Part shown: positions 8,573-17,152 of the stretch, one piece after another | Layout: the number at the start of each line of letters is the position of its first letter | Numbering within the stretch: the stretch's first letter is position 1 | DNA from: Azospirillum brasilense | GTDB taxonomy: Bacteria > Pseudomonadota > Alphaproteobacteria > Azospirillales > Azospirillaceae | Assembly: GCF_001315015.1 (NCBI RefSeq) | Contig: NZ_CP012917.1 | Coordinates: 65,001-129,000, forward strand | Reading direction: 5' to 3' | DNA: 64,000 nt | Program-made: the position numbers and the translations under genes | The notes under the pieces: model-generated | The model's input: the letters and a program-made list of their open reading frames with translations, nothing else | What the model was told of the DNA's origin: nothing | Databases searched by the model: none

Positions 8573-9595
8573 ATGTCCGTGAAGGTAGCGATCAACGGTT
8601 TTGGCCGCATCGGCCGTCTGGTTCTGCGGGCCATCTACGAGAGCGGCCGCAACGACGTTGAGGTCGTGGCGATCAACGACCTGGCCGACCTCAAGGCCAA
8701 CGCCCACCTGCTGAAGTACGACAGCGTCCACGGCCGTTTCCCCGGCACCATCGAGACCCGTCCCAACGAAGGCGGGGGCGGCGAGCTGATCGTCAACGGC
8801 CACTCGATCAAGGTCGTGCAGGAGCGTGACCCGGCCAAGCTGCCGTGGAAGGATCTGGGCATCCAGATCGCCATGGAATGCTCGGGCATCTTCACCAAGC
8901 GCGCCGACGCCGCCAAGCATCTGGAAGCGGGTGCGGAGAAGGTGCTGATCTCCGCCCCGGCCACCGACGAGGACATCACGGTGGTCTACGGCGTCAACCA
9001 CGACCAGCTCAAGGCCGATCACCGCATCGTCTCGAACGCCTCGTGCACGACGAACTGCCTGGCCCCGGTGGCCTTCGTTCTGAACAACCTGATCGGCATC
9101 GAGAAGGGCTTCATGACGACGATCCACTCCTATACGGGGGATCAGCGCATCGTCGACACCAACCACAAGGACCTGCACCGCGCCCGCGCCGCGGCGCTCA
9201 ACATGATCCCGACCTCGACCGGGGCGGCCAAGGCCGTGGGCAAGGTGCTGCCGGAACTGAAGGGCAAGCTGGACGGCACCGCCATGCGCGTGCCGACGCC
9301 CAACGTCTCGGTCGTCGATTTCAAGTTCACCGCCAAGCGCGCCACCTCGGTGGAGGAGATCACCAAGGCGATTTCCGAGGCCGCCAACGGCCCGCTCAAG
9401 GGCATCCTGGGCGCCTACACCGAGGATCTCGTCTCCACCGACTTCAACCACGACCCGCACAGCTCGATCTTCGCGCTGAACGAGACCAAGGTCATCGACG
9501 GCAACTTCGTCCGCATCATGACCTGGTACGACAACGAGTGGGGCTTCTCCAACCGCATGAGCGACACCGCCGTCGCCATGGCCAACGCCAAGTAA
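8573..9595 (+). CDS. gap: Glyceraldehyde-3-phosphate dehydrogenase (type I)
   Basis: This 340-residue cytosolic enzyme converts glyceraldehyde 3-phosphate, NAD+ and phosphate to 1,3-bisphosphoglycerate in glycolysis, and the reverse in gluconeogenesis. The Rossmann motif INGFGRIGR is at residues 7-15. Asn-Asp after the second strand (AINDL) suggests NAD preference, and the catalytic Cys158 lies in SNASCTTNC. The phosphate-site region (HSYTGDQ) and C-terminal WYDNEWG are intact and the length is normal. The ATG at 8573 is preceded by GCGGAGAA. The gene stands alone, with a long upstream region and a hairpin downstream. Confidence 0.98.
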   Translation: MSVKVAINGFGRIGRLVLRAIYESGRNDVEVVAINDLADLKANAHLLKYDSVHGRFPGTIETRPNEGGGGELIVNGHSIKVVQERDPAKLPWKDLGIQIAMECSGIFTKRADAAKHLEAGAEKVLISAPATDEDITVVYGVNHDQLKADHRIVSNASCTTNCLAPVAFVLNNLIGIEKGFMTTIHSYTGDQRIVDTNHKDLHRARAAALNMIPTSTGAAKAVGKVLPELKGKLDGTAMRVPTPNVSVVDFKFTAKRATSVEEITKAISEAANGPLKGILGAYTEDLVSTDFNHDPHSSIFALNETKVIDGNFVRIMTWYDNEWGFSNRMSDTAVAMANAK

Positions 9596-9681
9596 AGGCC
9601 CATCGGCAACATTCCCCTGCGGAAGCTGAGGCACGCTATCATGCATGAACCGAGCCCGTCGCCATGACGGCGTGACGCAAC

Positions 9682-9712
9682 CCGCCAGCGGGAACCATGC
9701 TCCCGCTGGCGG
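9682..9712 (+). terminator. Hairpin terminator after gap
   Basis: A perfect 12-bp GC-rich stem (9682-9693 with 9701-9712) has a 7-nt loop. There is almost no T-tract, so efficiency is uncertain. It lies between the convergent gap gene and the flagellar-cluster ORF at 9739-10380. Confidence 0.55.
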
Positions 9713-9738
9713 CGGTTCAATACGGATTGCAATCCACT

Positions 9739-10380
9739 TTAACCCGACCAATCCGCGCTGAGAGCCTCTTCCTCCAAGTCCAGCCAGGCCCCGGCCAGCG
9801 GCCCCACCGTCAGGTCGCCGCCCAGGCCCGCGTCGCCCATGGCACCGGCGAATCCATCCTGCATGTCGGCAAGCGCCGCGGATGACAGGCCACCGCCGGT
9901 CTGCAGCGTCACATCGAAGCGCCGCCCCTCCCCCGCCGCGACGAGCTGCACCGCCCCCAGCGCCGGCAGCCGCATCTGCAGGACCAGCGCGCTTCCCGTC
10001 TGAAGGTCCGCCCCGTCGGAGATGGCGCAGAGCAGGCCTCGGCAGCCGCCCGCCGCCGTGCCGTCCATCACCGGGATGCTCATCACCCGCCACTCCCGCC
10101 CGTCGGCGGTGCGGCGGTGGCGCGGCGCCAGCGCCAGATCGAGATCGTCCAGCAGCGCACCGCCGTCGAGCCGCTCCAACAGCCGGCAGCGCTTCGGCCC
10201 CAGCCACGCCCGCGCGCCGTTGGCGGTCGCCGCCAGGAAGAAGGCCAAACCGAGGCCGAAGGTGGAATCGCAGCGCGGCAGTCCGCCGCGCAGCTCCTGC
10301 GCCGCCCGCGGGTCCAGCGCCTCCACCACCGCCAGCAGATGGCCGACCTCGGCGACCGCATCCGGCATCAGCATACCCAT
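9739..10380 (-). CDS. Hypothetical protein, distal gene of the fliF-fliG unit
   Basis: A 213-residue predicted cytosolic protein with no domain I recognise. It is rich in Leu, Ala, Gly and Asp, has no signal peptide or membrane segment, and ends EEEALSADWSG. The ATG at 10380 lies 16 nt after the fliG stop, so it is very likely the last gene of the fliF-fliH-fliN-fliP-fliG transcript. A flagellar assembly or export role is inferred from position only. Confidence 0.6.
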   Translation of the reverse strand: MGMLMPDAVAEVGHLLAVVEALDPRAAQELRGGLPRCDSTFGLGLAFFLAATANGARAWLGPKRCRLLERLDGGALLDDLDLALAPRHRRTADGREWRVMSIPVMDGTAAGGCRGLLCAISDGADLQTGSALVLQMRLPALGAVQLVAAGEGRRFDVTLQTGGGLSSAALADMQDGFAGAMGDAGLGGDLTVGPLAGAWLDLEEEALSADWSG

Positions 10381-10396
10381 CAGTAAACGACGGCCA

Positions 10397-11425
10397 TCAG
10401 TAGACGACGGCGTCCGCTTCGTCCGATTGCGGAAGAACGATCGCCCCGTCGTCGGCCATGGCCTTGGCGACCTGCACGATCTCCGCCTGCGCCTCGTTGA
10501 CGTCGCGCATGCGCACCGGCCCCATGTTCTCGATCTCGTCCTGGAGGATCATGCGGGCGCGCTCGGACAGGACGGACAGGAAATGGTCGCGCTGCAGCGC
10601 CTCCGCCCCCTTCAGCGCGATGGCGAGCTGGCCGGTGTCGCAGCGCCGGATCACCGCCTGGAGCGACACGCGGTCGAGCCGCAGCAGGTCCTCGAAGGTG
10701 AACATGAGCTGGCGGATGCGGTGGGTCGAATCCGGCATCACGGCGTCCAGGTCGGTGAAGATGTCCGCCATGGTGTCGCGGTCGATGCGGTTGAAGATGT
10801 CGGCCATCCGCTCGTGCGTGTCGGCGCCGTGGGTGCGCGCGTAGTTCGCCATGAACTCGTTGTGCAGGATGGATTCGATGTCCAGCAGCACCTCGCGCTG
10901 CACGGATTCGATCTGGATCATCCGCTCGATCACCTCCAGCCGCAGCGCCGGGGCGAGCAGCGGCAGCACCTTGGCGGCGTGGTCGCTGCGCATGCGCGAC
11001 AGGATGACCGCCGCCGTCTGCGGATACTCGCCCGCCAGATAGGTGGCGAGCACGCCCTCGTTCACGTTGGACATCTTCTCCCACATGGTGCGGCCGGCCG
11101 GGCCGCGGATCTCCCCCATGATTTCCGACACGCGGTCGTCGGGCAGGAAGCGGGAGAGCATGCGCTCCGTGCTGTCGTAGGAGCCGACGACCGAGCCGGT
11201 GTTGGCGAAGCGCTCCGTGAAGCTGCGCAGCAGCGCCTCGACGAGGTTGGAGGTGACGTTGCCGAGGCTGGCCATGGCGCGGCTGACCATGCGGATCTCG
11301 TCGTCGTCGAGCTTCTCCATCAGGCGGGAGCCGCGTTCCTCGCCCAGCGCCAGGAAGATCACCGCGGTCCTCTCCGACCCGCTCAGGCTCTTGAAATTGT
11401 CTCGGATCTTGATCGGCATGCCCAT
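10397..11425 (-). CDS. fliG: Flagellar motor switch protein FliG
   Basis: A 342-residue C-ring protein that transmits torque from the MotA stator to the rotor and, with FliM and FliN, sets rotation direction. The N-terminal domain carries the SLSGSERTAVIFLALGEE segment used for FliF binding. The middle domain has EYPQ at residues 133-136, a conservative variant of the usual EHPQ motif. The C-terminal domain contains the charged torque helix around LLRLDRVSLQAVIRRCD. It sits directly downstream of a small ORF and fliP on the same strand. The last codons are duplicated immediately downstream (see findings). Confidence 0.95.
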   Translation of the reverse strand: MGMPIKIRDNFKSLSGSERTAVIFLALGEERGSRLMEKLDDDEIRMVSRAMASLGNVTSNLVEALLRSFTERFANTGSVVGSYDSTERMLSRFLPDDRVSEIMGEIRGPAGRTMWEKMSNVNEGVLATYLAGEYPQTAAVILSRMRSDHAAKVLPLLAPALRLEVIERMIQIESVQREVLLDIESILHNEFMANYARTHGADTHERMADIFNRIDRDTMADIFTDLDAVMPDSTHRIRQLMFTFEDLLRLDRVSLQAVIRRCDTGQLAIALKGAEALQRDHFLSVLSERARMILQDEIENMGPVRMRDVNEAQAEIVQVAKAMADDGAIVLPQSDEADAVVY

Positions 11426-11434
11426 GCTGGCACC

Positions 11435-11758
11435 TCAGAAGAAGCGGTCGGCGGTCAGGGTGGAGTGGTCGGAGTCGTCGTCCCGCTCCAGGGGGCGGTC
11501 GCCCTGCAGGCGGTCGTGACGGAAGGCGTTCGCCAGGACGCTGCCGGCGACCAGCACCATGCGGTGCGGCACCAGCGGGTTGGGATCGAGCGCGTTCAGA
11601 AGGGTAATGACGGCCGTCTCGTCGTCCACCGTGACGCCCCGCCGTCTGGCGAAGGCGGTCACGCTGTCGGCCATCCCCGACGCCCCGGCGGGGGGGGCGG
11701 CGGGCGGCGCCGACAGACCGGCGGAGGGAGCGGCGGGCAGCAGCCGGGGCTCGGTCAT
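11435..11758 (-). CDS. Small hypothetical protein between fliP and fliG
   Basis: A 107-residue protein starting MTEPRLLP, with a Pro/Ala-rich N-terminus and a helical, moderately conserved-looking core (AVITLLNALDPNPLVPHRMV); it ends DRFF. I recognise no domain. The ATG at 11758, 4 nt after the fliP stop and with GGGGGAA about 11 nt upstream, is preferred to an ATG at 11776 that overlaps fliP. Its tight position between fliP and fliG suggests an accessory flagellar role. Confidence 0.6.
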   Translation of the reverse strand: MTEPRLLPAAPSAGLSAPPAAPPAGASGMADSVTAFARRRGVTVDDETAVITLLNALDPNPLVPHRMVLVAGSVLANAFRHDRLQGDRPLERDDDSDHSTLTADRFF

Positions 11759-11762
11759 CGCG

Positions 11763-12545
11763 TCAGGTTCCCCCATAGGAGCGGATCAGGCTGTTGGCGA
11801 TCAGGAACCAGCCGTCGGTCAGCACGAAGAAGATGATCTTGAAGGGCAGCGCGATCATCACCGGCGGCAGCATCATCATGCCCATCGCCATCAGCACCGC
11901 CGCCACCACCATGTCGATCACCAGGAAGGGCAGGAAGATCAGGAACCCGATCTCGAAGGCGCGGCGCAGCTCTGACAGCAGGAAGGCCGGGACCAGCACG
12001 CGCAGGTCGGCGGTGGCCGCCGTCTTCGGCTGCTCGGCCTCCGGCTTGCCGGAGAAGCCGGCGAAGGCCGACAGGTCCTTGTCCCGCACCTGGGAGGCCA
12101 TGAAGTTGCGGAAGGGCTCGACCATCCGCTCCAGCCCCTGCTCCTGGGTCACCTGCTCGTTCAGCATCGGGCGCAGCCCGTCCTGCCACGCCGTGTCGAA
12201 GACCGGCCCCATGATGTGGAAGGTCAGGAACATGGCGAGGCTGATCAGCACCATGTTCGGCGGCGACTGCTGAAGCCCGAGCGCGGAGCGCAGCAGCGAC
12301 AGCACGACGATGATCCGGGTGAAGGAGGTCGCCATGACCAGCAGGCCCGGCGCCACGCTGAGCACCGTCAGCAGGACGATGCCCTGGATGACGCGCCCGG
12401 ACAGCGACCCGCTCTCCCCCGTGGCGCTGCCGAGCGCACTGCCGATGGAGGACAGATCCAGCCCGCCGCTCTGCGCCCAGGCCGCCGCGGGAAGCAGCGC
12501 GGCGAGCACCAGGGCAAGGGCGGGCGGAAGCAGGCGTCGGATCAT
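11763..12545 (-). CDS. fliP: Flagellar type III export gate protein FliP
   Basis: A 260-residue inner-membrane component of the FliPQR export gate. It has a cleavable signal peptide (residues 1-24, ending AAWAQ), the conserved RIIVVLSLLRSALGLQQSPPN block, a periplasmic loop (residues ~110-185) and C-terminal membrane helices with FLPFLVIDMVVAAVLMAMGM. fliQ, fliR and flhB are absent from the window and must lie elsewhere. It is cotranscribed with fliN upstream and fliG downstream. Confidence 0.96.
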   Translation of the reverse strand: MIRRLLPPALALVLAALLPAAAWAQSGGLDLSSIGSALGSATGESGSLSGRVIQGIVLLTVLSVAPGLLVMATSFTRIIVVLSLLRSALGLQQSPPNMVLISLAMFLTFHIMGPVFDTAWQDGLRPMLNEQVTQEQGLERMVEPFRNFMASQVRDKDLSAFAGFSGKPEAEQPKTAATADLRVLVPAFLLSELRRAFEIGFLIFLPFLVIDMVVAAVLMAMGMMMLPPVMIALPFKIIFFVLTDGWFLIANSLIRSYGGT

Positions 12546-12579
12546 GGTTGGAACCCGGTGGATACGGTGCCGAGGGGTG

Positions 12580-12921
12580 TCAATCGATGGCCAGATCGGT
12601 GCGCACGATCTCGGTCAGCGTCACGCCGAGCCGCTGATCCTCGACGATCACCACCTCGCCGCGGGCGACCAGACGGTGGTTCACCAGAACCTCCACCGGC
12701 TCGTCCACCTTGCGCTCCAGCTCCACCACGGCGCCGCGGCCGAGCTTCAGGAGCTGCGCCACCAGCATGCTGGTGCGGCCGAGCACCACCTGAACGTCCA
12801 CCGGGACGTTGTAGATGGCGTTCATCGAGCCGCCCGCGATTGCCGCGGCAGGGATGCCGGCGGCGTCCTTCTCGGCGGGCTTGGCGTCATCTTCCAGGAC
12901 GTCGAGGTTCAGTGGGGCCAT
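12580..12921 (-). CDS. fliN: Flagellar motor switch protein FliN
   Basis: A 113-residue C-ring protein of the SpoA (surface presentation of antigens) fold. After a variable acidic N-terminus, the core has VPVDVQVVLGRTSM, LLKLGRGAVVEL and VNHRLVARGEVVIVEDQRLG, all diagnostic of FliN. It binds FliM and CheY-P and helps localise export substrates through FliH. The start overlaps the 3' end of fliH by 13 nt, and GGAAAG lies upstream. Confidence 0.95.
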   Translation of the reverse strand: MAPLNLDVLEDDAKPAEKDAAGIPAAAIAGGSMNAIYNVPVDVQVVLGRTSMLVAQLLKLGRGAVVELERKVDEPVEVLVNHRLVARGEVVIVEDQRLGVTLTEIVRTDLAID

Positions 12922-13640
12922 GATGCGGTGCTTTCCGTGTCGGTGAAGAGGTCATGTTCGGTGGACAGGGCGGCCAGCGCGCGGTCGCACAGGCCGTCGA
13001 CGGCGCGCTCCACCGCGGCGGGGTCGTAGCGCAGGCCCCCGGCTTCCCAGGCGGCGTCGAGCCCGCCGGGCGGCAGGGACGGGTCGGCGACGATCTCCAG
13101 CGCGCCCTTGAAACCAAGCGACTCCGGGTCGGCCAGCCGGCCGCGGACGGGCTCCGCCAGAGCGGGATGGACGCGCAGCCGCAGCCGCGGCGACCCGCCG
13201 GCCAGACGCAGTGCGTCGGTGGCGAGCCGTTCGGTCTCCGCCGCCCCGATCCGCTCCAGCAGCGCCGGAGCGAGGCGGCGGACGAGCGCCAGCATCACCG
13301 CCGACCCTTGCGCCTCCACCCCGCGCAACGCGTCGGCAAAGCGGTCGTCCAGCGCGGCCAACCGCTCGTCGAGGTGGGAAAGCGCCTGCGCCAGAACGGC
13401 GTCGGTGCGGGCCGCGGCCTCCGCTGCCCCCTCGCGCCGGCCCTGCTCCACGCCCTCGGCGAAGGCGCGGACTTCGGCGCCGTAGACGGCGGCTTGGAGG
13501 TGGCGTTCGGAATGGACGATTTCGTCGAGCGGGTCGATGGGGTCCGGCTCGGGAGGGACGCCGAACTCCGCCGCCGCCTGCGCCGCGGCCTGGGCCGTGC
13601 TGTCGAAGCGCAGGTCGAAGCGGTAGCGCGGGTAGCCCAT
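12909..13640 (-). CDS. fliH: Flagellar assembly protein FliH
   Basis: A 243-residue cytosolic protein expected to hold the FliI export ATPase and dock it to the C-ring. The start MGYPRYRFDLRFD, an Ala/Glu/Arg-rich coiled-coil middle (residues ~60-130) and a C-terminal domain with RLRVHPALAEPVRG and a conserved SLPPGG turn fit FliH/HrpE. Its ATG shares one base with the fliF stop (TGATG), so translation is coupled. fliI is not in the window. Confidence 0.82.
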   Translation of the reverse strand: MGYPRYRFDLRFDSTAQAAAQAAAEFGVPPEPDPIDPLDEIVHSERHLQAAVYGAEVRAFAEGVEQGRREGAAEAAARTDAVLAQALSHLDERLAALDDRFADALRGVEAQGSAVMLALVRRLAPALLERIGAAETERLATDALRLAGGSPRLRLRVHPALAEPVRGRLADPESLGFKGALEIVADPSLPPGGLDAAWEAGGLRYDPAAVERAVDGLCDRALAALSTEHDLFTDTESTASWPH

Positions 13641-15340
13641 CAGACCGCCTCCTCGTAGAGCCAGGAGCGCAGGATGTCGATCGCCTCATCCGGGTACTGG
13701 TCGACGATGTCGCCCAGCCGGCGGATGGAGGAGGCGCGCACCCGGCCCTCCACCGTGCGCAGCTCGATGAGCTGGTCCATCGTCTCCTCGATGCCCGGCA
13801 GGGCCGCGGTTGCCGGATCGCCCGCGTCGGTGAGCTGGGCCGCCTGCATGGCGGGATCGCCGCCCATGGCCGGACCGGTGAGCTGCGGCATCGCCGCTCC
13901 CGCGGCCAGCGCCGGGGCGGCGGCTTCCGCCGCCACCGGCTCCGGCGCCGGGAAGACGCGGCGGATCAGCGGGCGCAGCCCCAGCACGATCAGCAGCCCG
14001 CAGAGCACCAGCAGAATCACCCACTGGATCAGCGTCATCACGTTACGGCTGAGCGTGTCGACGATCTCGGCCATCGGCTCGCGGGCGCCCAGCTCGGGGG
14101 CGAGGTTGACGAACTCCAGGTTGTCGACGGTGACCCGGTCGCCGCGCGCCTCGCTGAAGCCCATGGCGGAGCGCACCAGCTCGGTGATGCGCTGCAACTC
14201 CTCGGGCGAGCGCGCCTCGTAGCTGCGCGTGCCGTCCTGCGCCGTCGCCCAGGTGCCGTTGACCAGCACGGCGACGCTGACCCGGCGGATGTCGCCCGGC
14301 TCGATCACCGTTTCGCGGGCGACGTTGGAAATCTCGTAATTGACCGTCTCTTCCTGGCGTTTGGAGTCGGAGGAGGAGCGGTTGTTCTGGGCCTGGGCGC
14401 GGACCTCGCGCTGCGGCAGGTTCTGCTCGGCGGTGACCGGCGGCTCGCCCGTGCTGTCCAGGCTGCGGTCCTGCTCCTGCACCGTCTGGGTGGAGCGGAC
14501 GACCTGGCTGTTCGGGTCGAAGCTCTGGCTGCGCACGACCTCGCGCTTGGTTTCGACGTCGACAGCAACCTGAACGCGAACATTCCCCTGCCCCAGCCGC
14601 GCCACCAGCATCTGTTCGATGGCGCGGGAGATGCGCGTCTCGTGCCCGGCGCGCAGCCCGTCCACCTTCGCCGAGGACCGGGCGTCGCCGTCCTCCTCGG
14701 TCAGCAGCACCTCGCCGGAGGCGTCGAGCACGGTCACCGCGCTCGGCTTCAGGTTGGGCACGGCGGCGGAGACGAGGTGGCGGATGGACAGCGCCTGCCG
14801 CCGCTCCAGCGGCGACCGGCCGCGCATGCGCACCACGATGGAGGCGGTCGGGGTGGGGGCGGCCCGCGAGAACTCCTCGCGGTCGGGGAGCACGATGTGG
14901 ACGCGCGCCGCCTCGATGCCGGACAGCGTCTCGATGGTGCGGGCCAGCTCGCCTTCCATGGCGCGCAGCCGGTTCATCCGCTGCATGAAGCTGGTGATGC
15001 CCAGCGGTTTGTCGGTGTCGAACAGCTCGTAGCCGATGCCGCCGCGCGACGGCAGGCCCTTCTCGGCCAGCAGCATGCGCAGCCGCGGCACCTCGGCCTC
15101 CGGCACCTGGACGGCGGTGCCGTCGAAGGCGGCGGACACCGGCACCCCCATGGCCTCCACCGCCTTGACGATGCGCCCGGCCTCCGCCGGCTCCAGCCCG
15201 GTGTAGAGCGGCGTCATGTGCGGCCGCGACAGCAGAACCGCCATGGTGGCGACCGCCAGGACGATGCCGACACCCGTGCCGGCCAGCACCAGAAGGCGCG
15301 TGCGCCCAAGCGTCCGCAGATTGTCGATCAGTCCCGTCAC
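13640..15340 (-). CDS. fliF: Flagellar MS-ring protein FliF
   Basis: A 566-residue protein that forms the MS-ring, the base on which the C-ring and export apparatus assemble. It has an N-terminal membrane helix (LLVLAGTGVGIVLAVATM), the YscJ/FliF domain (LYTGLEPAEAGRIVKAVEAM), conserved RALEGELARTI-like sequence (residues ~125-140), a periplasmic middle domain and a second membrane helix (LIQWVILLVLCGLLIVLGL). The C-terminal tail binds FliG. Translation starts at GTG 15340, with AAGGTG upstream. It heads the minus-strand flagellar unit. Confidence 0.96.
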   Translation of the reverse strand: MTGLIDNLRTLGRTRLLVLAGTGVGIVLAVATMAVLLSRPHMTPLYTGLEPAEAGRIVKAVEAMGVPVSAAFDGTAVQVPEAEVPRLRMLLAEKGLPSRGGIGYELFDTDKPLGITSFMQRMNRLRAMEGELARTIETLSGIEAARVHIVLPDREEFSRAAPTPTASIVVRMRGRSPLERRQALSIRHLVSAAVPNLKPSAVTVLDASGEVLLTEEDGDARSSAKVDGLRAGHETRISRAIEQMLVARLGQGNVRVQVAVDVETKREVVRSQSFDPNSQVVRSTQTVQEQDRSLDSTGEPPVTAEQNLPQREVRAQAQNNRSSSDSKRQEETVNYEISNVARETVIEPGDIRRVSVAVLVNGTWATAQDGTRSYEARSPEELQRITELVRSAMGFSEARGDRVTVDNLEFVNLAPELGAREPMAEIVDTLSRNVMTLIQWVILLVLCGLLIVLGLRPLIRRVFPAPEPVAAEAAAPALAAGAAMPQLTGPAMGGDPAMQAAQLTDAGDPATAALPGIEETMDQLIELRTVEGRVRASSIRRLGDIVDQYPDEAIDILRSWLYEEAV

Positions 15341-15527
15341 GACACCCGCACCTTTAAAGTTTCCGAAAAGCGGGGACCGTAATGTTCACCCCGTGAGCCT
15401 TCACAACCTACCGGGATGACTTTTAAGCGGAGTAAAAGCCGCGAAGATAGACCGGAAGGAAGTCGCTAAAACTTGATCGTTTAAAACAGTCTCTCAAATT
15501 TTCGGTATTTTGGAGGCGCCGGCCGCG
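15341..15527. promoter_or_regulatory. Divergent flagellar promoter region fliF/fliL
   Basis: 187 bp between the fliF and fliL starts, clearly AT-richer than its surroundings (15420-15510). It must carry promoters for both flagellar units. I see no convincing -24/-12 or sigma28 match, so no site is assigned. Confidence 0.5.
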
Positions 15528-16028
15528 ATGAATACAGATGCTGGAAAGGCAAGGACGGGAACGCCGGGCCGGCAGCGGATGTACGTCATCGTGCTGCCGC
15601 TGGCCCGGCTGGCGCTGGGGGCGGCCGCCCTGTGCGGCGTCGCGGCGGCCGGGTTCGGCGGCTACTGGATGGCCGTCGGGCCGGACGGGGTGGCACGGCT
15701 CTTCGAGGGCACGCCCATCGTGGAACCGGTCCAGGCGACGCTCGATATGCCGGAGCTGCTGGTGAACCTGCGCCCCGACACGCCGTCGCGCTTCATGAAG
15801 ATCGGGGTGACGCTGGCGCTGGCGCCCAAGGACCGCAGCCGGGTGGAGCAGGCGATGCCCCACCTCGTCAACGCCCAGCAGGAGTTCCTGCGCAACCTCG
15901 ACCAGCACGACCTGCGCGGCTCCGCCGGCCTGCTGCGGCTGCGCGAGGAGCTGCGCCGCCGCTTCAACCTGATCCTCGGCCCGGACACGGTGTCCGACGT
16001 CCTGCTGCGCAGCCTTCTCACCCAATAG
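15528..16028 (+). CDS. fliL: Flagellar basal-body-associated protein FliL
   Basis: A 166-residue protein with one N-terminal membrane helix (residues ~18-48) and a periplasmic domain showing MPELLVNLRPDTPSRFMKIGVTL, the FliL signature. The C-terminal block (LRLREELRRRFN through LLTQ) is also typical. FliL surrounds the stator and stabilises it under load. The ATG at 15528, with TGGAGG 11 nt upstream, is preferred to an upstream TTG. It leads the plus-strand unit fliL-fliM. Confidence 0.92.
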   Translation: MNTDAGKARTGTPGRQRMYVIVLPLARLALGAAALCGVAAAGFGGYWMAVGPDGVARLFEGTPIVEPVQATLDMPELLVNLRPDTPSRFMKIGVTLALAPKDRSRVEQAMPHLVNAQQEFLRNLDQHDLRGSAGLLRLREELRRRFNLILGPDTVSDVLLRSLLTQ

Positions 16029-16045
16029 CCGACCCAGAGGAACGG

Positions 16046-17152
16046 ATGAGCACTCCCATCGACACGGACGACGGCGGCGGCGAAAACGGCGGCACCGGGG
16101 ACGATCTGGACTGGGGCCTGGACAGCAGCACCGGTGAGTCCGAGGCCGCCACCCTGATGGCCGACACCAAGGAGCTGAGCCAGGAGGAGATCGACCGCCT
16201 GCTGAACTTCGCCGTCGGGCCGCAGACGGAATCCGTCGGGCAGACCCGCGCCATCGAACGGCTGATCAGCACCACGACGGTCAACAAGGACCGTCTGCCG
16301 ATGCTGGACGTGGTCTTCGACCGCATGGTCCGGCTGCTGAACACGTCGCTGCGCCAGTTCTCCTCGACCAGCGTGGAGGCCAGCCTGCTGCGCATCGACT
16401 GGCTGCGCTACAACGAGTTCCTCGACACCATCGAGCTTCCGGCCCTGGTCGGCGTCGCGCGGGCGGAGCAGTGGGACAACCACATCGTCGTGTCGGTCGA
16501 CAGCGCGCTGATCTACTGCATGATGGACGTGCTGCTGGGCGGCCGGCGCAGCCGCGCCCGGCGCATCGACGGGCGCACCTACACCTCCATCGAGCGCAAG
16601 ATCACCGAGCGGCTCATCCGGGTCATCCTCCAGGATCTCAGCCAGTCCTTCGACCCGATCACGCCGATCGACTTCACCTTCGACCGGCTGGAGACCAATC
16701 CGCAATTCGCCACCATCACCCGCGCCACCAACGCGGTGATCCGCGTGCGCATCGCCGTGGAGGTGGAGCGCCGCGTCGGCCATGCCGAGGTGGTCATCCC
16801 CTACGCCACGCTGGAACCGGTGCGCGGCAAGCTGGTGCAGACCTTCATGGGCGAGAAGTTCGGCCACGACACGGTGTGGGAAAGCCACCTGAAGGCCGAG
16901 CTGATGCGCGCCAAGCTGGACCTCGTCGCGGTGCTGCAGCAGACGCAGGTCTCGCTGGGCGAGGTGCTGAACTGGGAAAAGGGCACCTCGCTGAAGCTGC
17001 GCATCGACCCCGACGCGCCGGTGGTTCTGCAAAGCAAGACCACCCCCCTCTTCGCCGGCCACATGGGCCAGCGCAACGGCAACATCTCCGTCAAGATCGA
17101 CACCGACCTGGAGACCAAGCAGGAGCTGATCGATGGTCTCATTCCTCATTGA
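16046..17152 (+). CDS. fliM: Flagellar motor switch protein FliM
   Basis: A 368-residue C-ring switch protein. It has the conserved LSQEEIDRLL segment near residue 50, followed by the CheC-like middle domain (residues ~90-280) and a C-terminal SpoA/FliN-like domain with VSLGEVLNWEKGTSLKL. An acidic N-terminal extension precedes the core where the CheY-P-binding peptide would lie. It binds FliG and FliN and switches rotation on CheY-P binding. AGAGGAAC precedes the ATG, and the gene lies 17 nt after fliL. Confidence 0.95.
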   Translation: MSTPIDTDDGGGENGGTGDDLDWGLDSSTGESEAATLMADTKELSQEEIDRLLNFAVGPQTESVGQTRAIERLISTTTVNKDRLPMLDVVFDRMVRLLNTSLRQFSSTSVEASLLRIDWLRYNEFLDTIELPALVGVARAEQWDNHIVVSVDSALIYCMMDVLLGGRRSRARRIDGRTYTSIERKITERLIRVILQDLSQSFDPITPIDFTFDRLETNPQFATITRATNAVIRVRIAVEVERRVGHAEVVIPYATLEPVRGKLVQTFMGEKFGHDTVWESHLKAELMRAKLDLVAVLQQTQVSLGEVLNWEKGTSLKLRIDPDAPVVLQSKTTPLFAGHMGQRNGNISVKIDTDLETKQELIDGLIPH

